DNA of 64,000 bases, from NCBI GenBank assembly GCA_019973575.1, contig BPUI01000001.1, positions 1,500,342 through 1,564,341 on the forward strand. Direction: 5' to 3'. Positions 25,203 to 34,164 of this stretch are shown here, piece after piece. The notes beneath the pieces are model-generated. The model did no database searches and had not been told where the DNA came from. It saw only the letters and a program-made list of their open reading frames with translations. Both the position numbers and the translations under genes were made by a program. How positions within the stretch are numbered: position 1 is the stretch's first letter; every line of letters begins with the position of its first letter. This DNA comes from Gemmatimonadetes bacterium T265 (GTDB lineage Bacteria; Gemmatimonadota; Gemmatimonadetes; Gemmatimonadales; Gemmatimonadaceae).

Positions 25203-27179
25203 TCAGCCGACCGGGACTGCGGGACCGTCGGGGGTGGCGGCGGTTGGACGCCAGCGGGCGGCCTCGAGCAGCAAGTTCTGGAGGTCGCTGGCCGACACAC
25301 CCGGAATGCGACCGGCCTGGGCGAGCGTCGCGGGGCGGAGCGCGGCGAGTTTCTGGCGCGCTTCGGTGGACAGCGAGCGGAACTGCTCATAGGGGAGCGC
25401 GGCGTCGAGGCGGACGTCGCGAAGGCGGGCGACGCGTGCGGCCTCGTCACGCTCTCGGGCCATGTAGGCTGCGTACTTGAGTTCGAGATCCGCGGAGTGG
25501 ACCGCTTCGGGGTGGAGCGTCCCGCCGACGGCGCAGGCGTCGAGCAAGGCCGCAAGCGACACGCCGGGGCGGCGGACGAGTTCGTCGGCGCGGACGGCGT
25601 GCGCGGGCGCGCCGCCGACCGCGGCTCCGGCGGCCGCGGCGGCCGCCAGGACGGGGGCCGCGGTCTCGGGTCGGACGCTCGTGCATTCCGCGAGCGCGAT
25701 CGCGTCGGTTTCGTCGCGGGCGCGGCGTTCGACGGTCGCGCGTTCCGCGTCCGAGTAGAGCCCGAGGGTTTCCGCGAGTGGGGCAAGGCGGCGGAGGGCG
25801 TTGTCCTGGCGGATGGTGAGGCGGAACTCGGAGCGCGAGGTGAAGAGGCGGTACGGTTCGTCGACGCCACGGGTGACGAGGTCGTCGACGAGTACGCCGA
25901 GGTAGGAGGACTCGCGGCCGAGGGTGACGGGGGGGAGGTGAAGGGCCGCGCGGGCCGCGTTGAGGCCGGCGACGACGCCCTGCGCGGCGGCCTCTTCATA
26001 CCCGGTTGTGCCGTTGATCTGGCCGGCGAGCCAGAGCCCGTCGACGGCGCGGACGCGGAGGGTCGGGTCGAGTTGGGTCGGGGGGCAGTAGTCGTACTCG
26101 ATCGCGTAGCCCGCGCGCGTCATGCGGGCGTGTTCGAGCCCGGGGACGGTGTGGAGGAGTTCGAGTTGGACGGCGGCGGGGAGCGAGGTGGAGAGTCCGT
26201 TGACGTACAGCTCTGCCGTGTCCAGCCCTTCGGGTTCGAGGAAGAGTTGGTGGCGGGGGGCATCGGGGAAGCGGACGACCTTGTCCTCAACCGACGGGCA
26301 GTAGCGCGGGCCTCGTGCGCCGATCGCGCCGCCGTACATCGCGCTCTCCTGCAGGTGGGCCGCGATGAGGGCCTTTCCGGGCTCCTCGAGGTAGGTGATC
26401 CAGCAGGGGAGCTGGGGGAGGGTGGGGGTCGCGTCGTCGAAGTGGCTCCATCGGTAGCCCGCGGGTCCAAACTCGGGGCTCGTGCGCTCGCTCTCCTGGC
26501 GGCCGAGGCGCGCGTAGTCGACTGAGCGGCCGTCGATGCGGGGCGGGGTGCCGGTCTTGAAGCGGGCGACGGTAAGGCCGAGTGCGTCGAGCTGTTCGGC
26601 GAGGTGGATGGCGGCGGGGTCGCCGGCGCGTCCGCCGCTCATGCTCGTCGTCGTGCCGATGTGGAGGCGACCACGGAGGAAGGTGCCGGTCGTGATGACG
26701 ACGGCCCGCGCGCCGAAGCGGCGTCCTTCGAGCGTCTCGAGGCCGACCACCGTCCGGCCGCCGTCGGCGAGCAGGAGGTGGGTGGCGGTGCCCTGGACGA
26801 GGTCGAGGCGGCTGTGGCGTTCGAGTTCGGTGCGGACGGCGCGTCGGTAGAGGGCGCGGTCGCACTGGGCGCGCGGGGACCAGACGGCCGCGCCCTTGCC
26901 GCGGTTCAGCATGCGAAACTGCACGGCCGCACGGTCGGTCGCGCGTGCCATGACCCCGCCGAGCGCGTCGATTTCGCGCACGACGGTCCCCTTCGCGACG
27001 CCACCGATCGCGGGGTTGCACGACATCTGGCCGATCGTTTCGAGCGCGCTCGTGACGAGGGCGGTACGCGCGCCGGCGCGGGCGGCGGCGACCGCGGCTT
27101 CCGCGCCCGCGTGCCCACCGCCGATCACGACCACGTCGTACGGTGTTTCGAGGCCTGTGGCGCTCTGCGGACCGGTCAT
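25203..27179 (-). CDS. mnmG: tRNA uridine 5-carboxymethylaminomethyl modification enzyme MnmG
   Basis: MnmG (GidA) works with MnmE to make the cmnm5U34 modification in tRNA wobble positions. The 658-residue protein starts with the FAD dinucleotide fold [20 protein letters not shown] (about 14-33), and contains [30 protein letters not shown] and the later [17 protein letters not shown], all family signatures. The helical C-terminal MnmE-interacting region ends in [17 protein letters not shown]-type sequence near the end. mnmE lies 29 kb away at 56478. The ATG at 27179 is 98 bp from a parS-like palindrome. The gene order mnmG-SIMPL-parA-parB is typical of an origin-proximal segment except that rsmG is absent. 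Confidence 0.96.
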   Translation of the reverse strand: MTGPQSATGLETPYDVVVIGGGHAGAEAAVAAARAGARTALVTSALETIGQMSCNPAIGGVAKGTVVREIDALGGVMARATDRAAVQFRMLNRGKGAAVWSPRAQCDRALYRRAVRTELERHSRLDLVQGTATHLLLADGGRTVVGLETLEGRRFGARAVVITTGTFLRGRLHIGTTTSMSGGRAGDPAAIHLAEQLDALGLTVARFKTGTPPRIDGRSVDYARLGRQESERTSPEFGPAGYRWSHFDDATPTLPQLPCWITYLEEPGKALIAAHLQESAMYGGAIGARGPRYCPSVEDKVVRFPDAPRHQLFLEPEGLDTAELYVNGLSTSLPAAVQLELLHTVPGLEHARMTRAGYAIEYDYCPPTQLDPTLRVRAVDGLWLAGQINGTTGYEEAAAQGVVAGLNAARAALHLPPVTLGRESSYLGVLVDDLVTRGVDEPYRLFTSRSEFRLTIRQDNALRRLAPLAETLGLYSDAERATVERRARDETDAIALAECTSVRPETAAPVLAAAAAAGAAVGGAPAHAVRADELVRRPGVSLAALLDACAVGGTLHPEAVHSADLELKYAAYMARERDEAARVARLRDVRLDAALPYEQFRSLSTEARQKLAALRPATLAQAGRIPGVSASDLQNLLLEAARWRPTAATPDGPAVPVG

Positions 27180-27276
27180 GGCCGGGAAGTTACGAGGCAG
27201 CGGTCGCGCGGCACGATTCTCCCCATGGCTCTATCGCGCTTGGTTCTCGCGCCGTTGGTCCTCGCGCTGCGCGCGG

Positions 27277-27296
27277 AGTGTGGCACGTGCCACACT
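27277..27296. promoter_or_regulatory. parS-like palindrome upstream of mnmG
   Basis: AGTGTGGCACGTGCCACACT is a perfect 20-bp palindrome in the divergent gap between mnmG and the 111-residue gene. Its 18-bp core is identical to the site at 24356. Two identical 18-bp palindromes 2.9 kb apart around parA-mnmG argue strongly for ParB loading sites. Confidence 0.72.
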
Positions 27297-27325
27297 GAAA
27301 GACCCTGAACGTTCCGGTCCGCCGT

Positions 27326-27661
27326 ATGGCTCTCGCGATAGTCTCTGGGCATCCCACGCTGGTCATCCGCCGCGCCGCGTACGAGCGCGCCGGGCTCGTC
27401 AGGGCGGCGCTCGACACCCGACTTGGTCTGACGCCGGAGGAGTTCCGGGTGGACGGCGGCCTCGTCGCACTCGGCCCCATCCACGACGAGGACGCGCTGG
27501 GTGGGGTGGTGGCGGAGCTCGAGGCGCTCGGACTCGCGTACTTCGAAGATTTCTTTGAAGTGCCGAGCAACTGGCCGGAGTGGCTGCGCGTGTACGTGGG
27601 GGACGGCGCGGCGTCGGGTGTACCAGGGGCGGGACCCGCGTCGCGACAGGCGCCACGGTGA
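27326..27661 (+). CDS. hypothetical protein, 111 residues
   Basis: The ATG at 27326 opens a 111-codon frame with a protein-like composition: MALAIVSGHPTLVIRRAAYE, then RLGLTPEEFRVDGGLVALGP, EDALGGVVAELEALGLAYFE and NWPEWLRVYVG. Hydrophobic and charged residues alternate as in a small soluble alpha/beta domain. There is no signal peptide, membrane segment or recognised motif. It is divergent from mnmG with the parS-like palindrome between them. I do not recognise the family; the last 15-20 residues (Gly/Pro/Arg rich) may be disordered. Confidence 0.6.
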   Translation: MALAIVSGHPTLVIRRAAYERAGLVRAALDTRLGLTPEEFRVDGGLVALGPIHDEDALGGVVAELEALGLAYFEDFFEVPSNWPEWLRVYVGDGAASGVPGAGPASRQAPR

Positions 27662-27725
27662 CTGAGGCCGCGCGGGTCAGAATTTTGGACGTCGCGCGCG
27701 GCCGGATCAACTTTTCCCCGACTTC

Positions 27726-28628
27726 ATGCTGAGAACTTCCCCGCGCCGCCGCGCGCTCGCGACGACGGTGATGACCCTGGGCGCGGCCGCCGGCGCGGTC
27801 GCGGCATGCGCGTCGAGCCCCGCGCCGCTGTCGGTGACGTTGTACGGTGAGGCGCACGTCGGGCGACCGCCGGCCGCAGCGTTCACGAACGCAAACGGCT
27901 CACCCCGCATCACGCGGGCGAGCGACCGCGACGCGTTCTACACGCGGATCGTCCCGATCCTGGAACGTGACGCCGTCAACCCGCGCATCCAGGTCGACCC
28001 GAATTTTGTGGCCGCCATCTTCATCAAGGAGAGCGGACTCGACACGCTGGCCGTGAGCGCGGTCCCCGCGCTCGGCATCGCGCAACTCACGCCGCGCGCC
28101 GACGCCGACCTGCGCGCAATGGCGACCTCGGCGTCGTTCGCGTGGATGGCACCGGAGGTGAACGGGTGGCCGCGCGATCCGGCCATCCACGCCGACTCGA
28201 CCGCGCCACAGATCAGCGCGGATTCGGTCCGCGCACGGCTGGCGCGCGGAGCCGTCACGAGCCGCACCGAGTACCTGTTTGACCCTGCGCTCAGCACGCG
28301 CGCGGCGGAGTACTGGATCAAGCTGCTGGAAACCAAGTGGACGATGGACGCCTGGCCCGGAGGCTACGGCACGTTCGCCGCCCAGAAGCTCGGCGGGGGG
28401 CAGCCGGTCAGTGGCGATCGGCTGTTCGAGCTCGTGACGGTGAGCTACAACCAGGGATACGTTTGGACCCGGAGCGCGGTCGACCGGCTGGGGGTCGACT
28501 GGGTCAAGCGGCTGCCGGAGCTCGGGGCGGCCGGCGTCGAGGCGGCGGATTATCTCGCCAGGGTAAGGGCGTACACCGTCGCGCTACAGCGAGGGGATTA
28601 CCAGAGAGTGCAGCCGCGCCGGCGTTAG
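27726..28628 (+). CDS. lytic transglycosylase (SLT-like) lipoprotein
   Basis: The 300-residue protein starts MLRTSPRRRALATTVMTLG and has a lipobox (VAACASS, Cys about 26). The catalytic segment VAAIFIKESGLDTLAVSAVP (about 96-115) contains the ES pair of soluble lytic transglycosylases, where Glu about 101 would be the acid, followed by LGIAQLTPRADADL, the GLxQ/M-P motif. A second conserved stretch is VTVSYNQGYVWTRSAVDRLG. It should cleave peptidoglycan glycan strands from the membrane side. An insertion of about 60 residues separates the two motifs (EVNGWPRDPAIHAD... region). The stop is followed at once by a strong hairpin. Confidence 0.83.
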   Translation: MLRTSPRRRALATTVMTLGAAAGAVAACASSPAPLSVTLYGEAHVGRPPAAAFTNANGSPRITRASDRDAFYTRIVPILERDAVNPRIQVDPNFVAAIFIKESGLDTLAVSAVPALGIAQLTPRADADLRAMATSASFAWMAPEVNGWPRDPAIHADSTAPQISADSVRARLARGAVTSRTEYLFDPALSTRAAEYWIKLLETKWTMDAWPGGYGTFAAQKLGGGQPVSGDRLFELVTVSYNQGYVWTRSAVDRLGVDWVKRLPELGAAGVEAADYLARVRAYTVALQRGDYQRVQPRRR

Positions 28629-28629
28629 G

Positions 28630-28719
28630 CGCGTCGCGGGTAGTTCGGGGCGGGTGGAGCGACGCCGCCCACCCACGCCCAACCCGTCGCCCTTCCCGCC
28701 CCGAACTACCCGCGACGCG
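28630..28719. terminator. 25-bp perfect hairpin between convergent genes
   Basis: Positions 28630-28654 and 28695-28719 are perfect inverted repeats of 25 bp with a 40-nt loop. The hairpin begins one base after the stop of the transglycosylase gene and ends at the stop of the convergent 97-residue gene, so it probably ends transcription from both sides. No T-run is present. The arm motif GTTCGGGGCGGG recurs in the gap near 35.2-35.4 kb. Confidence 0.65.
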
Positions 28720-29013
28720 TCAAGTCGTCTTCTTAATGACGATTTTCGGAGGCGGCAGCTGCACATCCGTCGACTGCGGCGTGGTCGGCCCACTGCGCAG
28801 CAGCCCGTGCCAGCCGCACCGCATGCACCAGCTCGGTCGGAACCAGGGCAGCCACTTGTGCCAGAACACCCGCTGGACGCGCAACGTTGGCGCGTCGCAG
28901 TGGAGGCAGCGGTCGCCTTCGGGGAGGAGGTAGAAGAAAAAGACCGTAGCTGCCACGAACCGGAGGACGAACAGTCCGCCGATCACGAGTACGAAAATCG
29001 CCGCGTCCGACAT
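28720..29013 (-). CDS. small membrane protein with two CxxC pairs
   Basis: A 97-residue protein starting MSDAAIFVLVIGGLFVLRFV: one long N-terminal membrane region (about 4-30), then GDRCLHCDAPTLRVQ and PSWCMRCGWHGLLR, two Cys pairs that would bind one zinc as a ribbon or knuckle. The C-terminal tail is Pro/Lys rich. It looks complete. It is 21 bp downstream of the next gene on the same strand and probably in one operon with it. No family name is offered. Confidence 0.7.
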   Translation of the reverse strand: MSDAAIFVLVIGGLFVLRFVAATVFFFYLLPEGDRCLHCDAPTLRVQRVFWHKWLPWFRPSWCMRCGWHGLLRSGPTTPQSTDVQLPPPKIVIKKTT

Positions 29014-29034
29014 CGCCCACCCCCCCGCCTCGCG

Positions 29035-29598
29035 TCAGAGGCGTGCTTCCACCTGCGCCCACTGCTCGACGTACGCCACCCCACCTTCCACCCGGTCGAT
29101 CGCGACGTCCTCGCCCACCGCGACCGGCGCGTCGTCCCACCCCCTGGCATCGACCGTCCACCGGCGGCCGTCGACTTCGTACGCGATCTCCCCGACGCCG
29201 CCCGCCGGGATTGCCCGCGTGACCGTGGCCGGGTGCCCCTGCATCAGGTACCGTGCATCGACCATGTCACGTCGCGCGCTCGGTAAGGCCCATTTGGCGA
29301 GGAGCACCGTCGAGAGCACCGCGCTCGCAAGCCCGGTGGTCGTCGCGACGGTGAGCGTCGCCACGCTGCCCCAGCCCGCGCGGAACGCGAGGTAGCCGGC
29401 CGCGCCAAAGACGAGCGCGAACGCGGCCAACGTCTGCACGTTGAGCACCCGCGACGGCTCCGTGCGCGGGTCGTGTGCGCCCGTCTCCTCGTGTGGAGCG
29501 CGCCCCGACGGCTGCGGGGCGCGCTCCACCCCGTGGAGCATGACGTACACGCCGAGCACGAGCCCGGCGACGAAACAGGCGACGTAGAGCAGCGACAT
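29035..29598 (-). CDS. membrane protein with C-terminal OB-fold-like (NfeD-like) domain
   Basis: The ATG at 29598 gives 187 residues: MSLLYVACFVAGLVLGVYVM is a first membrane helix, two more follow (about 48-68 and 72-95), and the C-terminal part (about 110-187) reads HPATVTRAIPAGGVGEIAYE, then VDGRRWTVDARGWDDAPVAV and GEDVAIDRVEGGVAYVEQW. This arrangement matches NfeD/YqiJ-like proteins, where the OB-fold sits beside flotillin-type partners. No flotillin gene is nearby. The longer start (201 residues) lacks a ribosome-binding site. It precedes the 97-residue CxxC protein by 21 bp. Confidence 0.65.
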   Translation of the reverse strand: MSLLYVACFVAGLVLGVYVMLHGVERAPQPSGRAPHEETGAHDPRTEPSRVLNVQTLAAFALVFGAAGYLAFRAGWGSVATLTVATTTGLASAVLSTVLLAKWALPSARRDMVDARYLMQGHPATVTRAIPAGGVGEIAYEVDGRRWTVDARGWDDAPVAVGEDVAIDRVEGGVAYVEQWAQVEARL

Positions 29599-29697
29599 GC
29601 GGCCAATGTACAGCAGGAACAGCGCACACGATCCTCGCAACGTTCCCGGCGAGGAGACCCGGCCGTCGCCGACGGCGAGCCGGCCCGCCGAGCCCGG

Positions 29698-30621
29698 TTA
29701 GGCGCCGAGGTACTGCTTGAACCAGGCGACCGTCCGCGGCCAGGCCTGACGCGTCGCGTTGAGGTTGGCGCCGGACGAATCACTTTGCTGCCGCAGGAAG
29801 CCGTGGCCCGCGCCCGGATAGACGACGAAGTCGTGGGTGCGGCCGAGCGCGCGGAGTGTCGAGTCGGCCGGCGGGAGCGTGGAGACGACACGCGCGTCGT
29901 TGCCGCCGAACAGGCCGAGGATCGGGACGCGCTCGCGGGCGAGTTCTGAAGAGCGAGGCGCGGTGCCGTAGTAGACCACCGACGCCTTGAGCGCGGGCGT
30001 GAGCTGCGTCGCGGCCGCGACCGCGTGCCCGAACGCGATCGACCCGCCCCAGCAGAAGCCGACCACGCCGTATTGGGGCAGCGCGGACGGCAGGGCGGTC
30101 GCGTAGTCCGCGGCCATCGTGATGCGCCGCTGCACCTGCGACACGTCGAGGTTCGAGATCTGCTGCACCGCGGCCTGCATCCCGACGTTATCCGGGTTCG
30201 CCTGCGCCGGCGAGTCGGTCAGGAAGTCGGGCGCGATCGCGATGTAGCCCTCGGCCGCGAGTTGGTCGGCGACGCCGCGGACCCAGCTCGAGAGGCCGAA
30301 GATCTCGTGGACGACCACGACCACCGGGGCGCGCGAGGATCGCTGCGGGTAGACCACCCATGCGCGCACGGAGTCGCCGCCCGCGCGCACGGTGACGTAC
30401 TCGCCGTGGCGGGGCGAGGCGTTGAGGCGCGCGACCGCCCCCCCCGCGTCGGCCGGGAGGTTGGCGGCGCCGACGCCCGGCGCGGGCGCGGCGGTCGGTG
30501 CGGGGTTCATCCCCGCCATCGCCCCGTGGTCGTGGACCATGCCCGAATTCGACGCGCACGCGGCGAGGGTGACGAGGGCGAGGGCGGGGAGCGGACGGCG
30601 GTGCGGGACGCAGGGCGACAT
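29698..30621 (-). CDS. dienelactone hydrolase family lipoprotein
   Basis: The ATG at 30621 gives 307 residues with a lipobox (LVTLAACASN). After a His/Met/Ala-rich spacer the DLH domain starts near residue 75 (EYVTVRAGGDSVRAWVVYPQ). The catalytic residues are in place: nucleophile Cys in GFCWGGSIAFGH, the Glu of VVVHEIFGLS, Asp in FGGNDARV and His in YPGAGHGFLR. Such enzymes open dienelactones or act as general esterases; here it is extracytoplasmic. It ends 26 bp before... the VanX-like gene lies just upstream on the same strand (gap 26 bp), suggesting one transcript. Confidence 0.85.
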   Translation of the reverse strand: MSPCVPHRRPLPALALVTLAACASNSGMVHDHGAMAGMNPAPTAAPAPGVGAANLPADAGGAVARLNASPRHGEYVTVRAGGDSVRAWVVYPQRSSRAPVVVVVHEIFGLSSWVRGVADQLAAEGYIAIAPDFLTDSPAQANPDNVGMQAAVQQISNLDVSQVQRRITMAADYATALPSALPQYGVVGFCWGGSIAFGHAVAAATQLTPALKASVVYYGTAPRSSELARERVPILGLFGGNDARVVSTLPPADSTLRALGRTHDFVVYPGAGHGFLRQQSDSSGANLNATRQAWPRTVAWFKQYLGA

Positions 30622-30647
30622 GACGACCGGAACGAGAAAGGGCGAGG

Positions 30648-31469
30648 TCAGCGGATGACGAGATCGAACCGACGTGGGTCGGGGACCGGATAGCTGAAAT
30701 GCCACCACTCCTCCGGAAGGTTCACGAAGCCCGCGGCCCGCATCGCGCGGACGAGACGCGCGCGGTTGGCCGCGACCTCCCCGGTGGCGTTGGCGGTGTG
30801 CGCGGCGAGGGAGAACGTGTCGAACGCGGTGCCCATCTTGAGCTCGCGGCCGGTCGCGCGTTCGACCAGCGTCAGGTCGACCGCCACGCCGAGGTTGTGC
30901 CGGCTCTGCTCGGCGATGTACCCGTCGCGGAGCAGGTCGTCGCGGTGCACGCGGTGCGTCCACGCGACCATCGCTTCCGTCGCGCGCACGGGGCGGTACG
31001 CGTCGAAGACCTTGAGCCCGAGCCCGTCGGCGGCGAGCGCGCGCTGCACGTCGGCGAGGGCGGCCGCGGCCTCGCGGCGTAACAGGGCGCGGGGCGCCTC
31101 ATACCCGGGGAGCACCGCGCCCGTGAAGTTGTAGGGCGTGGCGTAGCGCAGGTCGATCTGGATGGTCGGGTCGGCGGCGCGCACGTCGGCTAGCAGCGTC
31201 GCGGCCGTGGCGTCGTCGGCCGGCGGCGCGGGCGGCGCGTTCGGCGTCGCGAGCGACGCGTCCGCCGGCGACGAGGCGGCCGTCGGTGTCGGCGCCCCCG
31301 TCGTCGGCGCCCCAGTCGTGGGAGCGCCGGGGGTCGGCGCGGGCGCGGCGGCCGGCGCCGTCGCGCACGCGGCGAGCGCCGCGCCCGCGAGCGCCGCGCC
31401 GGCGAGCGTTAGGCGGCTGATCGTTAGGCGCGGCGCGGCCGTGCGCCGGAAGCCGCGGTCAGCTCGCAC
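30648..31469 (-). CDS. D-Ala-D-Ala dipeptidase (VanX/DdpX-like) lipoprotein
   Basis: The 273-residue protein starts at a GTG overlapping the end of the upstream gene by 11 bp. A lipobox (LAACATA) and an Ala/Pro/Thr linker with repeated GAPTTGAPTTG precede the M15D domain. Zinc and catalytic motifs are clear: SRHNLGVAVDLTL and EWWHFSYP, plus FDAYRPVRATEAM with the conserved Arg. It would cleave D-Ala-D-Ala or similar peptides in the envelope. Nothing else suggests glycopeptide resistance; a cell-wall recycling role is likelier. Two GCCTAAC motifs occur in the signal region in a different codon phase from the usual TTA-GGC. Confidence 0.85.
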   Translation of the reverse strand: MRADRGFRRTAAPRLTISRLTLAGAALAGAALAACATAPAAAPAPTPGAPTTGAPTTGAPTPTAASSPADASLATPNAPPAPPADDATAATLLADVRAADPTIQIDLRYATPYNFTGAVLPGYEAPRALLRREAAAALADVQRALAADGLGLKVFDAYRPVRATEAMVAWTHRVHRDDLLRDGYIAEQSRHNLGVAVDLTLVERATGRELKMGTAFDTFSLAAHTANATGEVAANRARLVRAMRAAGFVNLPEEWWHFSYPVPDPRRFDLVIR

Positions 31470-32547
31470 GCGCCGCCCCGGCCGCGCCGGCGCCGCACAC
31501 CGCGCTCGTCCAGCGCGCCCGCCACCGGCCCGGCGCCTCGCGCTCGAGCAGGGTGTAGCGGCTGCCGTCGTCCCCCTCGCGGCCGAGGACGAGCGCGGCG
31601 CGCGCCGGCCGCGCCGGGCCGTTCGGCAGCGCCGACGCCGCGCCCGCGGGGAGCTGCACGGCCGCGAGCACGTCCGTCGCGGGCAGCGACTCCTCGGCGC
31701 CGGCCACCGACTCCGCGTAGGTGAGCTGCCACGGGCGCCCCGCGCGGTGCTCGCCGACGAGGAAGATCTGCTCCGCGAACGGCGCGGCCTCGGTGTTGAC
31801 CGTGCGCGTCAGCACGGCCGCGACCGCGCCCGATCCGTCGGCGAGCGTGAAGCGGTGCGCGTCGCGCACGCGAAAGGGCACCCCGCGCAGCGCCGGGCGC
31901 CGCGCGCTGCCGCGGCCGGTGTCGGGTAGCGACGCCGCGAGCCGCGTCACGGCGGCGGCGAGGGCGGCCGAATCACGGGAGGAGAGCACGTCGAGCGAAT
32001 CGAGGGGGAGGGCGGAGGGCTGCGCCGAGCCGGGGGGCACCACGAACCCGACCGACCACGCGGGCATCGCGTCCGCGCCCGACGCCGGCCCGAGGCGCAC
32101 GGCCGACCACGTCGCGCACCCGCCCGCGAGCGGCGCGCCGCCGGCGGCGGAGTCGGCGCGCGCGTGCCCGAGCATGCCCGCGCGCCCAAACAGCACGACG
32201 CCCCCGCCCGGCGCACTGGCCGCGCTCCGGACGGTCCCGCTCTGCGCCTCGGCCACGTCCGGCGTGACGAGCATCTCCGCCCCCGACCCCACCCGCACCA
32301 CGAGTCCGAGCCCGGCCGCGTCGTCCCACGTGTGCTCGTGGCCGCCTGCGGGCGCGTTCGCGGCGACACTGGCCGGGGCGACGTTCTGGGCGGAGGGGCG
32401 GGGTTCGTCGCGCCCGCAGGCGGCCGAGGCGACGCCCAGGACGGCGACGCCGCGGACGGCTAGTGGTAGGGCGCGTGCGCGTCCCCGCCGCCGGGGTGCG
32501 GGTCCGTACCCGGCCGTCTCGCGCGCCCCGCCGCTCGTGGTCGACAC
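31459..32547 (-). CDS. hypothetical lipoprotein
   Basis: I use the GTG at 32547, giving 362 residues; a frame extension upstream is possible but would overlap the divergent transporter region. RALPLAVRGVAVLGVASAAC is a signal peptide with lipobox. The mature part has beta-rich stretches (GLGLVVRVGSGAEMLVTPDV, GGVVLFGRAGMLGH, WSVGFVVPPGSAQP) and near the end PFAEQIFLVGEHRAGRPWQL and YTLLEREAPGRWRARWTSA. No domain is recognised. It overlaps the VanX-like gene by 11 bp, so it is translated in the same operon and is probably also an envelope protein. Confidence 0.6.
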   Translation of the reverse strand: MSTTSGGARETAGYGPAPRRRGRARALPLAVRGVAVLGVASAACGRDEPRPSAQNVAPASVAANAPAGGHEHTWDDAAGLGLVVRVGSGAEMLVTPDVAEAQSGTVRSAASAPGGGVVLFGRAGMLGHARADSAAGGAPLAGGCATWSAVRLGPASGADAMPAWSVGFVVPPGSAQPSALPLDSLDVLSSRDSAALAAAVTRLAASLPDTGRGSARRPALRGVPFRVRDAHRFTLADGSGAVAAVLTRTVNTEAAPFAEQIFLVGEHRAGRPWQLTYAESVAGAEESLPATDVLAAVQLPAGAASALPNGPARPARAALVLGREGDDGSRYTLLEREAPGRWRARWTSAVCGAGAAGAARAS

Positions 32548-32801
32548 GGGCAGTAATGTGGGCGGGCGCACCCGCCTGACGCTACGCACGCCCGTGACGG
32601 CGGTGACGGAGCCGACGCAGGAACAATCGATGACGTGCCACTCGGCGCCTACCACATCACCGCGCGGCCCGTACAGGGCGGGTGGCGCGCCCGCTCCCGG
32701 GGCGCCACGAAGCACGATCTCAGACGCCGGACTGGACGCCCCGGCCGGCGGATGGTAGGATCGGGCGGTGTGGAACCAGGCCACGCCCGTCGCACCGCCC
32801 G

Positions 32802-34067
32802 GTGACCGCCTCCCGCCGCCTCCTCGCGGCCAGCGCCGTCGGCAGTCTGGTCGAGTGGTACGACTTCTTCGTCTTCGCCACCGCGGCCGCGCTCGTCTTC
32901 GACCGCGCGTTCTTCCCGCGCGCCGACCCGCTCGCGGGCACGCTGCTCGCGCTGATGACCTACGCCGTGGGCTTCGTCACGCGCCCGTTAGGCGGCGTGC
33001 TCTTCGGCGCGCTCGGCGACCGCCGCGGGCGCAAGCGCGCGCTCGTCGCGAGCCTGGTGCTGATGGGCGCGGCGACGGTGGGCGTCGGGCTGCTGCCGAC
33101 CTACGCGCAGGCCGGGCCGCTCGCGCCGGCGCTGCTGGTCTTCCTGCGGCTCGTGCAGGGCGTGGCCGTCGGCGGCGAGGTCGGCGGGGCGGTGCTGCTC
33201 GTCGCCGAGTCGTTAGGCGTCGGGCGGCGCGGCGAGTGGGTCGCGTGGCCGCAGACCGGCGGGCCCGCGGGGAACGTCGCGGCCGCGGGGGTGCTCGCGC
33301 TGCTCACGGCCGGGCTCACCGACGCGCAGTTCGCGGCGTGGGGCTGGCGCGTCGCCTTCCTGCTCTCGGGCGCGCTCGTGGGCGTGGGGCTCTGGATGCG
33401 CACGCGCGTCGAGGAGTCGCCGCTCTTCGCGGCCTACCAGGCCCGCGCCGGGCGCCCCCGCGCCCCGCTCGGCGCGACCGTCGCCGCGCACTGGCGGGCC
33501 CTGCTCACCGTGTTCTGCGTGAAGGCGGGCGAGAACGCGCTCTTCTACGTGTTCACGACGTTCTTCGTCGTCTGGGCGACGAAGGTGCTGCACCGCCCGC
33601 GCGGGATGGCCCTCGCGGCCACGCTCGCCGCGTCGGCCGTCGAGGTCGGCGTGATCGTGCTCGCCGGGCGGTGGTCCGACCGCGTCGGGCGGCGCCCCGT
33701 CACGGCCGTCGGGCTCGTCGCCGCGGCCGGGTGGGCGTTCGCGCTCTTCTGGTTGGGAGCCCCCGCCGGCGCGCTCGGCCTCACCCTCCTCGCCGTGGTC
33801 GGCGGGGCCGCGCACGGCGTGATCGTCGGCGGCATGTCGGCCTTCTTCGTCGAGCTCTTCCCGACGGCGGCGCGCTACACCGGCTTTTCGTTAGGCTACC
33901 AGCTCGCCTCGGTCGCGTCGGGGGCCGTCGCGCCGGTGGTCGGGGTGGCGCTGCTCGACCGCTACGGGTCGACGGTGCCCGTGTCCATCTACGCGGCGCT
34001 GATGACCGTGCCCGCGCTCGTCGCCCTCGCCCGCGCGCCAGAGACGCGCGGGCGCGTCCTGGTGTAA
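32802..34067 (+). CDS. MFS transporter, metabolite:H+ symporter (MHS) type
   Basis: The GTG at 32802 gives 421 residues. SAVGSLVEWYDFFVFATAAA at the start is the hallmark first helix of MHS-type (ShiA/ProP/KgtP-like) symporters, and FGALGDRRGRKRALVASLVL is the loop 2-3 motif. RLVQGVAVGGEVGGAVLLVA (helix 4) and RVEESPLFAAY in the central loop also fit, and about twelve helices can be counted. It would take up an organic acid, betaine or amino acid with protons; substrate unknown. Divergent from the lipoprotein gene. Three TTA-GGC pairs (32988, 33213, 33891). Confidence 0.87.
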   Translation: MTASRRLLAASAVGSLVEWYDFFVFATAAALVFDRAFFPRADPLAGTLLALMTYAVGFVTRPLGGVLFGALGDRRGRKRALVASLVLMGAATVGVGLLPTYAQAGPLAPALLVFLRLVQGVAVGGEVGGAVLLVAESLGVGRRGEWVAWPQTGGPAGNVAAAGVLALLTAGLTDAQFAAWGWRVAFLLSGALVGVGLWMRTRVEESPLFAAYQARAGRPRAPLGATVAAHWRALLTVFCVKAGENALFYVFTTFFVVWATKVLHRPRGMALAATLAASAVEVGVIVLAGRWSDRVGRRPVTAVGLVAAAGWAFALFWLGAPAGALGLTLLAVVGGAAHGVIVGGMSAFFVELFPTAARYTGFSLGYQLASVASGAVAPVVGVALLDRYGSTVPVSIYAALMTVPALVALARAPETRGRVLV

Positions 34068-34164
34068 GCCGCGGGGCCGCGTCCTCGATTCGCCGCACTG
34101 GCGCCCGCCCACCGCTCGGCCTATGCTCGGCCCACCCGACGCCACCCCGAGCAGGAGACGAAGT

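Noticed and set aside
30648-31469. VanX-like gene as glycopeptide resistance
   Set aside because: No vanH, vanA or regulator genes nearby; a cell-wall recycling dipeptidase is simpler.
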